64,000 nucleotides of DNA from Aricia agestis (taxonomy: Eukaryota; Arthropoda; Insecta; Lepidoptera; Lycaenidae): contig NC_056428.1 in the NCBI RefSeq assembly GCF_905147365.1, positions 33,027,001 to 33,091,000 on the forward strand, read 5' to 3'. The first letter of the stretch is position 1. Every line of letters begins with the position of its first letter. The notes beneath the pieces are model-generated. The model was not told the DNA's origin. It worked only from the letters and a program-made list of their open reading frames with translations, and searched no databases. Position numbers and translations under genes: made by a program. Of the stretch, positions 23,352-35,300 are shown piece by piece.

Positions 23352-26300
23352 CTGTAAAAGAAAAGTGTTAATTAAGAAATTAATTTATAAATTAAAAAAT
23401 TAATTTAGGCTGTTTCGCTACTTGCAAGAAACAGAAATATATTCCTGCGCCTAATAAATAATAACAGTGCATGCATACATAAATCAACGATGGCATTTTG
23501 TTATTAAATCTTTGTACACATACGAAAATTAAAATAGGTACACAGCACTTACCATCACCCGTACAGTAGTATCCAGGGAACTTGGAGAAGTAGGTGCTCT
23601 CGAAGCGGTCGTGGTCTCCGAAGAGAGTCCTCATAATGCTGGGCCAGGGTCTGGCGAACACCAGGTAGCCCTCACCGGGGCCTTCGACAATCTTGCCCTC
23701 CTCGTCCAGAAGAGCTGGTTCTACACCGAAGAACGGGAAACCCTGAAGGTATAGGGTCATAATTATAATCAGTAATAATACACTTGTGTTAAACATGTAT
23801 TATAGTACATTGTATGCTTTTTTGTCTGGCGAATTACCCACAATAATTATGTTATGTCAGTTGTCACAAATGAAAAGGTTAATGGCCATTTTCACCAACC
23901 GCCTGTTGAGATTTTACCAAATTTAGTATGTAATATTTACCATATTCATATTTTAATAAGGAGGTACTAATAGTACCTCCTTATTAAAATATGAATATGT
24001 TTTTTTTTTTAATGAAATAAGCGGTCAAACGAGCAAACGGGTCACCTGATGGAAAGCAACTTCCGTCGCCCATGAACACTCGCAGCATCAGAAGAGCTGC
24101 AAGTGCGTTGCCGGCCTTTTAAGAGGGAATAGGGTAATAGCGGAGGGTAGGGAAGGGAAGGGAAGGGAATAGTTGAGGGTAGGGAAGGGAATAGGGTAGG
24201 GGTTAGGGGATTGGGCCTCCGGTAAACTCACTCACTCGGCGAAACACAGCGAAAGCGCTGTTTCACGCCGGTTTTCTGTGAGAACGTGGTATTTATCCGG
24301 TCGAGCCAGCCCATTCGTGCCGAAGCATGGTTCTCCCACGTATATATGGTATGGCCAATTGTCTACGGAAATATGCGCTGATTTTTGGTGAAAAATTAAA
24401 AGACCGACCGTTTTCACCAATTTTTTTAGATCTTAGAGTCTTAGAGCTTGAGAATTTACCTAGGCGTTGGTGAAAATGTTAGAGTGTTATTTTTACCAAA
24501 TATTAGAGTGCTATTTTCACCAACTGTGCGAAATCTTACTAGCAATACTCACAGCAGATCCAGGCTTCATGGGCGTAGCTCCAGGTAGTGGAGTAAGCAC
24601 GTGTCCCCCGGTCTCCGTCTGGAAGAAGGTGTCGGATATCGAGCAGCGGCCGCCCCCAATCACGTTGTAGTACCAGTGCCACGCCTCAGGGTTGATCGGT
24701 TCGCCGACACTGGCTAGTACACGCAGGGATTGCAGGTTGTGTCTGAAATGGATAAGCTTCATTGATGAGCGAGCTGATGATGAATTATAGGGAACGAAGG
24801 TGCTGGTAATTACTGGCATCGACGTCACAATGTTTTGATTCCAATTTAGGCTATGATCTATCATCTAATACCAGTAGCGGTGTTAGGGGGTCTTGGGGGA
24901 CGTCTATTCGTTATTGTTGTTATCCATACTAATATTATAAAAGCAAAAGTGAGTGTCTCTCTGTTACCTCTTCACGCCGCTGAACCGATTTGGCACGGAG
25001 ATTCTTTGAGTCCCGGGACAGGACATACTTGCCTATTTTTTATCATGAAAAAATGTACGGTCTCCGCGCGATAAATGATTTTACGCAACGGAGTTGGGGG
25101 CGTCATCCAGTAGAAATATTAATATTTTTGCACAGATGAAAGGAAAAGCATGCCAAGTGCGAGTTGGCCATGCCAGCCCATGAAGGGTTCCGCAGCAGCA
25201 ATAAGGTTTATTTTTATGAAATTAAAAAGGTTTTGATTTATTTTTATATTTCAGTTGATTTAATGAAAGTTTATTTATTTAATGTTTATCATTTATAACG
25301 AAAAAAAAACTACTAGATCTCGTTCAAACCAATTTTCGTTGGTAGTTTTTATAGTAATGTACATCATATATTTTTTTTATACTTATCATTCCCCTACTTT
25401 AGAAGTTAGAGGGGGGTGACACACATTTCACCACTTCTCGCAAACTATTCAGGTTAGAAAAAAATTATATTAGAAACCTCAATATGATTTTTGAAGACCT
25501 ATCCATAGATACCCCATACGCATGATACTTTAGAAGTTAGAGGGGGGTGACACACATTTCACCACTTCTCGCAAACTATTCAGGTTAGAAAATAATTATA
25601 TTAGAAACCTCAATATGATTTTTGAAGACCTATCCATAGATACCCCATACGCATGATATGAGTACGAACAATACTTTTTTTTTTACCCAGACGAAAAATA
25701 TTTTTTTTGTTTCAGTTGTACCTATGGAGACACCTTAAATTTTTTATGGTTTATCAATTTTTATATCAAAATCTTAATGCGGTTCACAGACTACCTACAT
25801 ATACTTACCAAGTTTCAATAGTATAGCTCTTATAGTTTCGGAGAAAAGTGGCTGTGACATACGGAGGGACAGACAGACAGACAGACAGACAGACATGACG
25901 AATGTATAAGGGTTCCGTTTTTGCCATTTGGCTACGGAACCCTAAAAATATACTTAACTCGTATATTATAACGTAACAGTCAGGTATAAGTTAAAGTAGA
26001 AATGGAGATTGCATTTTAATATTGAAAATTATATCTACTTATCTGCCTATTGTGGTTAGGTAAATGAGTAATATTATATTATTATTGTTTATGATACGCA
26101 TGTCCTCAATAGCCTAGTAGTACCTTTGCCTAGACAGTTGACGAACCTACATCATGTGGTCGGTCACGAACTCACGACTCACGTCGGTGTGAAGCTTGTC
26201 ACACACAGAGCAGGTAATGTAAAGATGTATATTATAGCACGATACATCTCGATACATCTCAATACATCTTTCTATAGAAATCGTCAATAGACCACACACA

Positions 26301-29300
26301 GCAGCTATAATGTATATTTTTACATCTTCGTATCTTAAAATACCGAGCTATATCAAAATATATATTTATATTTTGATACATCTAAATACATCTCAATACA
26401 TCTCAACATATTTCTGTATATTACGATACATCTCTTCTCTTCGTAGGGTGTTCAAAAATTTCTGTGATTACATTATATGTGTATGATAGACAGATACACA
26501 TAGTGTTGCCACTTGCCACCTTAGCACAGCACTTCACAGCAGGTACTGCAGGCAGTTTTTTTTAATGAAATTAGGGGGCAAACGAGAACGTCGCCCATGG
26601 ACACTCGCAGCATCAGAAGAGCTGCAAGTGCGTTGCCGGCCTTTTAAGAGGGAATAGGGTAATAGGGAAGGGTAGGGAAGGGAAGGGAATAGGGGAGGGT
26701 AGGGAGAGGAATAGGGGATTGGGCCTCCGGTAAACTCACTCACTCGGCGAAACATAGCGCAAGCGCTGTTTCACGCCGGCTTTCTGTGAGAACGTGGTAT
26801 TTCTCCGGTCGAGCCAACCCATTCGTGCCGAAGCATGGCTCTCCCACGTATAATAATTATAAACTGTTCCCCAGAGCCTATATTTTCAATCAAATATCTT
26901 CAATCCACATCGTTCTGTTTTTGGCATAATATGTAACAATGCGCGCATCAAAATTACGATCCGAAACATCTTCTGATGAACTATCTAGTGAATCTAATTG
27001 CAAGTAATTTGAAAGGCCATAGTATTACAACATTAAAAATAAGAACAGCCTGTATAACACTTTAGCAGCTGAAATGTGCGTCAAGCGGGGCGTTTAGCAT
27101 TGAAATGTAGGGAAAGATACATTACATTACCTACCTGTTGCGTGTGATACATTAATATAATGTAAAGATATACATCCCGGGATGTAATGTACATTAATAT
27201 ACTTTACCTGCTCTGTCTGTGACAGCCTTAAAATATTGTCAATAATAATTATTGAATGTTAGATGTGATCGGTCGGATGGGTTTGACTTAACGCGATCAA
27301 ATTATTTAGGTCCGCCTTCTGCCTACCAACCAACTTCTCTGATAGTACCTACTTAGGTATGAATGTGCATTTGCGTTTTATACTTAGCTGCTAATAATAA
27401 TATTACTACTACTGAGTACTGACAGGCGCGGTCGCAGCCTACAATTTTGGAGGGGGTCAGACAGTAGCGGGGGAGGGGGGGTTACAATGAAGTGTCGGAA
27501 GTTCCTAGTTTAAGGGCGATATGGTATTTTGCTTATTGATGTGAACTGAATATGAAGCATATCATCTATTTTTGTTTACTCGACAATTAAGCAAGACTAT
27601 TAGGGTGTCAAGGACCAATAGGCGAGCCTCAAACAAGGTAATGTTTGTAAGTATTACAAAACCGTAATTTTTGTAATGTTTGTATTTAAACACATATTAA
27701 TAGTGCTTGTGCCAACCAAGAGGTTAGCAAAGTAGTCAATGATATTTTACTTATACAGATATGTTACGTCCATACTATTTTCCGGCTTAAATCTCTTCCG
27801 AACAATTTTCAAATTCAAAATTGCAAACATTGACAAATTTAACAGATAAGTGAAACAAAAGATACGAAAAACCATTTACATAAAAGAGACAGTTCTATTT
27901 TTAAACGTCGAATCGTATCGCTGTCTCTTTTTTCGCCTTAGCTATGACGAAAATTTGATTTTTCCAAATTGTTCGAAAAAATAATTGAAAATGTAAATAA
28001 TCGAGGTATTTATTGCAATCAAGACATGTGGTAAGAGATTCCATGTATTTTGTTAACTTTCGAGTCATAATTAGTACATTTTCGATACACGTACGACGTC
28101 ATTTTCAATTTATTTAGGTAAGACAAGACGCGGCACATTCGTGACTGCGCTCGATACAGACTAAACAACAGACGGCCCAATTGGGCCGTATTTGAATCTT
28201 CACAACGCGCGCGGTAGTAACATATCTGCTTTGAATTTTTCATCATTGAAAGTAGTAAATAATAAAATAATATAAAACATTTACTTGATGTCTTAAGACT
28301 TGAGTTGAGACGAGTTTTTTTCTTTAGAACTAATTATAGTCAGAACTCAGAGCTGATAAGCTAGCACTAGATAGGAACCGGCTCTTTGTATCATCATTCA
28401 AAATATTATATTTTTTGCCCTTGTACTTCGTTCTCATCCCTCATTTATGTTTTTGGTAGGATTTAGTGGAAGAAATAGACTTACTAGTTAGGTCCTAGGG
28501 CTTAGGAATTAGGATAGTGACAGAAAGTCTTTAGTTAAAAGATCTTAGTGAAAAAATCTTAAAACTCTTGCATTTGTCTTTTTAGATCTGCTAAATTAAG
28601 AGCGAAATGGTTCAATCATCTTAGGGCTTAGTCAAATCATTAAGTATATTATTATTTGCTCACGTTTTATGAAAAAGATAATTTACACGTAAAGATAATT
28701 TTTCACGCGTTCTTGTTTACTAACTTGTAGATAACAAGAACGCGTGAAAAATTATTATCTTTAAGTGCCCAAGCAAATGCTGACAAATGAGATTTCTAAT
28801 TGGTCGCTCTTAAGCATTAGTGTCCTAACCCGCAATTTTTTTTGTCGTTAAATTTTTAATGCAGTCTTGTTCTAAATCATCTAAAGAACATAATTGCATT
28901 CATAACTCAATACGTAATTTTTGTGTGGGTTAGTACACGAATGCTTAACAGCGTCCAATTATTGTGTGAGGTCGATTCGTAAAATACGTTGAATAGCCCC
29001 TGATACTTATTCTGTTTTTTAGTGTATTTCATAGTTATTATTTATTTAAATAAATATGGTACTGAACGCTACAGGACCTAACGGACGTGATCTATATGTA
29101 TAGGGTGTAACAAAACTAAGTAATAATACTTAAGGGTGTGTACTGTGTACGTGTTCCTTGTAGAGAGTTCAGTGTGAAAGTAGCATAGCTGAAAGACCAA
29201 ATCTTTTTTCCACTTTTGTATGGGCAAGCGGCCCAGTATCGCGAGTTACCCCATACAAAAGTGGAAACATTTTTTGGTATCTCAACACCGCTACTTTCAT

Positions 29301-32300
29301 ACTGAACTCTCTGCAAGGAACACGTACACACCCTTAAGTATTATCACTTTGTTCATGGCTTATATTTAAATGTATTTATTAAAAATAATGATCTCGCATG
29401 TGTATTACGAGATTTATGTACTTATAACAAGTCATGGTCTGATAACAAGCTGAAGTGACTTTGCGCTGACATTGAAATTAAGTGAGCCAATTGATAGGTC
29501 ATATCAAGTCGAACACTGAAAGGTCTCACGGCATAATATTACGAGAACTATTCTGCTAAAAAGGCTTCTTAGAAGTTAAACAGCGATTTCTAATAAACAC
29601 GGCCTCTGTGAAAATCGGTTTTACTTCTATATTTTTAGATTTAAATAATGAGTATTGAATGGCAACTATATTGTTAGTTTACTAGGTACTTGGTATTAGG
29701 GTTGTTGAGGAAGTGATTATGAGGAAGAGGAGGAGGAAGAGGAATTGTCACGCGTAAATTTTGAGGATGCGGATGAGGAAGAGGATATTTTATGAGGAAG
29801 AGGATGCGGATGAGGAAGCGGAAGAGGAAGCGGATGAGGAAGAGGAAGATAGAAAATTATAAATACTAGCGGACCCAACCCAAACTTTTGTACATAACTT
29901 TGTACATACTTTGTACATAACGTACTAGGTACATACATTACACAAAAAATAATTAAAAGGGCATTTTCCAGTGAACCAAACTATGAATCTAAATTCTAAA
30001 CCATTCTCAAAACACACACAATAAAGAATCATCAAAATCAGTCTAGCAATAAGGGCCGCGCTACATCGGAATGAGTAATGACAGCGGCGAGGCGAGCCGA
30101 GGGTTGCAAAATTACGTAATTTTACCGAAAACGCTGGTAAAATACGCGTATTTTACGGTAATTTATATATATTACGGTAAAATTACCGGCTACGTATGTA
30201 TGCGAAAAGTATAGCGGGGGGTGAGAAGAGCGTGTAGTTGCAAGTTGCAACTTGCAACATACTTACGTTCGGCGGGGCTAAAATTTGAAGAATCATACTG
30301 ACTGCACTATACGTGCATTTAGTAAATTATTCCACGAAATCAAGCAAAAGTGTGGGATTATTTCCAAGTGCTAAGTGAACATGACAAAAGGAAACATGTG
30401 ATGTGTATATTTTGTAATACGGAGTACAAAAATGCTAATGCTACTCGGATGACAGAACATTTTGAGAAATGTAAAAAGTGTCCTAATGATGTTAAATTAT
30501 TATTTATTAGTTATTTTTGCATAATAGTCATACGTTCAATGCCTTGGTAGTTATCCAGTTCATGAGAAATGAATTTACAGAACATAAGATTATTAAGTCT
30601 TATGTTTTCACCAACTTCAGTAATATTTGTCTGGACATATACATTTTGACTATTTCTTTTTTAAAGAAGACTGCAATTATTACTAACTAAAAAGGTAAAA
30701 TACGATTTAACTCTTGTTAAATTGAATTTTACCTAATTTTACCGTAATTTACGTAATTTATTTATATTTTACGTAAAATATGGTAAAAAACCGAATTTTA
30801 CGAAAGTAATATTACCGCTTTACATCCCTCGGAGCGCTTTCAGTGTCATATATATGACTAGCTGTTGCCCGCGACTTCATCCACGTTAACATAGTATAAT
30901 AACAAAGATGGATAGTTTTCTCCTTTTTATTTTTGAGGTTCCTTATACAAAGGGTAAAAACGGACCCTATTTAAGCAAACGTTAAACGCAAACGTCAATA
31001 AACTTTCATGTTTCTAACTCAAGAAATGACGGACTTTCATTGCAACTTTCCACCCCTATTTCACCCCCTTGGGGGTAGAATTTTCAAAAACGCTTAAACA
31101 CGTATCCAATCATTTTTTATCAGTAACCCAAACATAAAATTTCATGTTTCTAACTCAAGAAATAACGGAGTTTCATTCAAACTTTCAACCCCAATTTCAC
31201 CCCGTTGGGGGTAAAATTTCAAAAAACACTTAAATACGTATCCATTAATTTTTAATCAGTAACCCAAAAATAAAGTTTCATGTTTCTAACTCAAGAAATG
31301 ACGGACTTTCATTAAAACTTTCAACCCTTATTTCACCCCCTTCGGGGTAAAATTTTCAAAATTCCTTCCTTAGTGGGTGTCTACTTAATAAAACAACCCT
31401 ACTCACCAAATTTCATGGCTGTAACTTTTACAGTTTTTGCTCAGCGATGATGAATCAGTCAGTCAGTCAGTCAGGACATGTAATTTTATAAGTATAAGAT
31501 TTTAAACTTTATCTTCATTATTGTAATACATAGTACCGCTTGAGAAGTCTACGGCCGCCCGTGGCCGTTGTACTATGTATTACAAAAATGAAGATAAAGT
31601 TTAAAATCTTATGACACTGAAAGTGCTCGCGTCGCCGCTGCCATTCTGGTGTGTCGCGGCTCTTAGGCTGTTTAGACACACGCCGCAGCGGCGCCGCTGC
31701 AATACTCATCTTTGCCCTCAGGGAGAAACCACACGGGTGCGGTGCGGCACCGCTCCGGCGCCGCGCCGCCGCGCCAGAGCGTGATTGGATACGCGACGCG
31801 CATGCGCAGTGTAATTCCTCATAAATTGCTCTTAAATTTTGAGGAAGCGATAGCGGAAGAGGAATTTTTATTTTTATTTATGAGGAATGCGGTAACGGTT
31901 GAGGAACCCAAAATATTGCGGAACTTCCTCATTATGAGGAAGCGGAAGAGGAATCCTCAGCAACCCTACTTGGTATGTACTATCAGAGAAGTTGATTCAT
32001 AGGCAGATGGCGGTCCATGGCGGACCAACGTAGATTGGTCGCGTTACGTCAAAACCAGCCTACACACATACAGTTAATATACCTAGCGGAATAGAGCAAC
32101 AATCTCGAGCTGTCAAACGTAACCGAAATTGGTTTTCATCTGTGTGAAAAATATGTGTACGTATACACTTACACAAGCATGATTGAACATTGCGGCACGT
32201 GCCGACTGGACGTCAAAAAAAGAGTACTACTGTCATGTATCACACGTCTCTTTTTACCACGCAGTGTTACTGATAGTGACATCTCTCTTGCTCAGACCTT

Positions 32301-35300
32301 TGTTTCTCTATTCCGCTAGGTATATTACTAACTTTATGAACTCAACCAAAATTGAGTTACAGCCTGGAGACATACAGACAGACGGACAGACATCGAAGTC
32401 TCAGTAATAAGGTCCCGTTTTTACCCTTTGGTTACGGAACCCTAAAAAGTGTCTAAAGGCTCTGACTACAGGTCTACAGCTCGACAAGGCTTTAAATGAA
32501 CGTGACGAAAAAAGGAACTAACGCTGCCATCATACAAAAACGTCATTTTTGACAGTACACCTTTACCAGCAGCGCTCCCGTCCACGTTCATGTTTTGTCA
32601 AGTTTGTCGCACTTTACTCACTTGGCCACAAGCCCATCTCCGAACTTCATGAGCGATCGTATGGCGGTGGGCGCCGTATAGAACTGCGTCACCTTGTACT
32701 TTTCCACTATGGACCAGTAGCGGTCGTTATCCGGATAGAACGGGGTGCCTTCGAACTGAAACAATGAGAATAGACTAAAGCAAAATTGACGATTTTATAA
32801 TATTATTTTTATACTTGAAAATAAGCCCCGAATTGTTTTATTTCAATAAAATTAAAATAAATTACTTATTATATAATTACTTACAAAAAACAAAAAAAAA
32901 AAAACAATTTTTTCGCTCTTACTCTCATACAAAAGACACTATTTTTATCTTTAAATAACGATACGGAACCCTTCGTGCGCGAGTCCGACTCGCACTTGGC
33001 CGATTATTTACTGGTAGCGTCAATAGGTCTCTTGTAGCAATAATTAAATTGCAATTGTTTTTCCTTAACCTAGGATCTAATACCGAAGAGGTAGAGTCGT
33101 TTACGACAGTTCTAGAGTATATTTTCATTGAATGGTTAATAAGTACATTTTTTATTATTATTTTTGATACAATACATCGCGCCTTTCTTTTCATATAATA
33201 AATCGTTTAAAAATATAAAAAACAAAATTATTCGACTATCAACACTTCGTTAAGTTGCAGAAATTTTAGTCCAATGGTTCTGCAACTAATAACGGTGTTA
33301 TTTAACCCAGAACTTGAACAAGGCTTGGTCATCTTAAAATACATATCATGAATATTTCTATGTATGACAATAACAATAACTAGCGTGCAGTAGTGGAAAT
33401 ATTGTTTTAAAACAAATGTTATATTGTGGTACAAGTACTACAGAAATCGGTCAAATTATGAACTAAGATGTCAATGCAGAAGCGTAGCACTAGCGTGCCT
33501 TGGTATAATAAAATTTTTGGAGGCCCCTAGGAAAGTTAAAACTACTCACAAAAGAGAAAAAATCGTATATGGTGTTGCCAACTTTACGCGGGCAAAAAAG
33601 GAATTGGTTACTTTAACTTTGTCATTTGTGAATAAAAAAAAATCATAATAATTGTATGTACTAGGAAAGTTTTTATTAATTTGTAGGTACGCACGTTGCG
33701 GCCCAATGGCTCCTAGGCCCCATATAATCGAGACGGCAGAATGCAGATAAGGCGGTAGCTACACCCCTGTCAATGCCGTATCAAATGAGTATGATCATAC
33801 TAAAACACCAATTTCCTCATTCAACAATTTAGCAAAGGTTTCGCAAGAAATCCAAAATTATGACGTCAGTCCTCAATACTCAGTAGCGTAGACTATAAAG
33901 TATTAAGTAGACTACCTCAGTACCGTGAACTGTCACGGGTTTCTCCGCTAGCTGACTCAATGTTTCCGTATATTAAACGGAGTTGTTTACCGGAGATCGT
34001 AGGTTCGATTCCATACACTGTATAGTCATATCGTGGACGAAGTACTATCAGAGAAATTGATTCGTAGGCGGACCAACGTAATTTGGTCAGTTTATGTCCA
34101 TGCGAGCCTAATCACGCCTAATATAAAATACTAGATGACGCCCGCAACTCCGTTGCACGGTGCACCGTACATTTTTCCAGGATAAAAACTATCCTATGTC
34201 CTTTCCCGAGACTCAAAGTATCTCTATACAAAATTTCAGCAAAATCGGTTCAGCGGTTCGGGCGTAAAGAGGTAACAGACAGACAGACAGACACACTTTC
34301 GCATATACATATAATATTAGTATGGATTAAATGGACATTACCCGACCAAATGACGTAGGTCCGTCGTCTGCCTTTGAATCAATTTCTTTAATGGTACAAA
34401 ACTTTGTGTTGTCAAGTCATACAATTTCTGTAAATTCCCCTGTGATTTCTCTTTTAGTTAGATAGCCGTTATTATGTAGGTACTTAGCTCTTCACAGTAA
34501 GGACAATCGATATCAAACGTGGCCAATTACTGACGAATATGCAACCTCTCTACGCTCTACAGATAATAATTATCGCCTATATTTGCTTATCACGAGCCAA
34601 CGACGTTGGCACACAGCCTTTTCACGTTGGCCCAACGCGACGTGAAGAGGCTGTGTTAGTTTTAACTATAGTCAGAGACTTAGACCCAACTTCACCTACG
34701 TCGGTTAGTGTTAATAGCTTGTTAAATGTCATGTCTTCTCTTTCATTAGTATGAAAAACCAACACAGACAACGTGATACTAATTCGAGCATTAACTTTCA
34801 GTATACGTCGATAAAATTGGACCTTAAAGTGACTATGAAAACAAGATTATAATTAGGCCCTTAATTATTTAATTAGGTATATGGGGCAAGCGTATAACTA
34901 TACCGAAATTAAATACGGGTCGTTGTATTTTAAACGATGTGTTGTATCAATGATTAACCTATTTCAGTAGAGTCATGAATATTGCAAGTCAGTTTTACTT
35001 TAAGTATGCAGCATAGCATTTAATTTTATAGGAGTTGGCAAATTTACAATTAGACAATTAATTAGAGCTAGATCTCGAAATTTTTCGAAACGAAAACCCT
35101 TTAATATAAAAAGATAAACGACTTCTAATAACCTTAGAAACCGGCCTGCATAGTTACGTTTCTTGCGACAGCTATGCAACAGTAGATATTATGCAGAATC
35201 TGCTGTCAAACGGCTGATGGCTGTTCTGGCTTCTGCCGAAAGCTACGTAAGAAACACTCACCACGAGCGATGTAGCAGCATTAGCCAAAGGCGCGTACAC

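Larger units (their letters stand above)
23879..24480. mobile_element. MITE family D, copy 3, disrupted by insertions
   Basis: Begins TTAATGGCCATTTTCACCAA and ends GCGTTGGTGAAAATG. In between lie a perfect palindrome (23941-23999) and a 344-bp A-tailed repeat (24001-24344). In AcCoAS intron 7. Confidence 0.6.
30050..31665. mobile_element. Interrupted foldback element inside the hAT-like element
   Basis: Left arm TAAGGGCCGCGCTAC, CAGCGGCGAGGCGAGC and GCGCTTTCAGTGTCAT; the right arm is its complement (ATGACACTGAAAGTGCTCGC, GCCGCTGCCATTC, GCGGCTCTTA). Two insertions sit within it: 30098-30831 in the left arm and 30858-31493 in the centre. Confidence 0.6.
29697..31968. mobile_element. hAT-like element with 8-bp target duplication
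   Basis: Ends are TAGGGTTGTTGAGGA on the left and TCCTCAGCAACCCTA on the right. The flanks are identical 8-mers, CTTGGTAT at 29689-29696 and at 31969-31976, the hAT target-site length. Just inside both ends are GAGGAAGAGGA-rich purine repeats. 2272 bp; the interior is filled by other insertions (a foldback, a BED-finger element, an RTE-like repeat). In AcCoAS intron 6. Confidence 0.75.

Noticed and set aside
33955..34020. tRNA-like B box (GGTTCGATTCC)
   Set aside because: The rest of the cloverleaf cannot be drawn; probably a decayed SINE.
34539..34754. 71-codon open frame
   Set aside because: Contains a small inverted pair (CACAGCCTTTTCACG / CGTGAAGAGGCTGTG) and no protein-like features.
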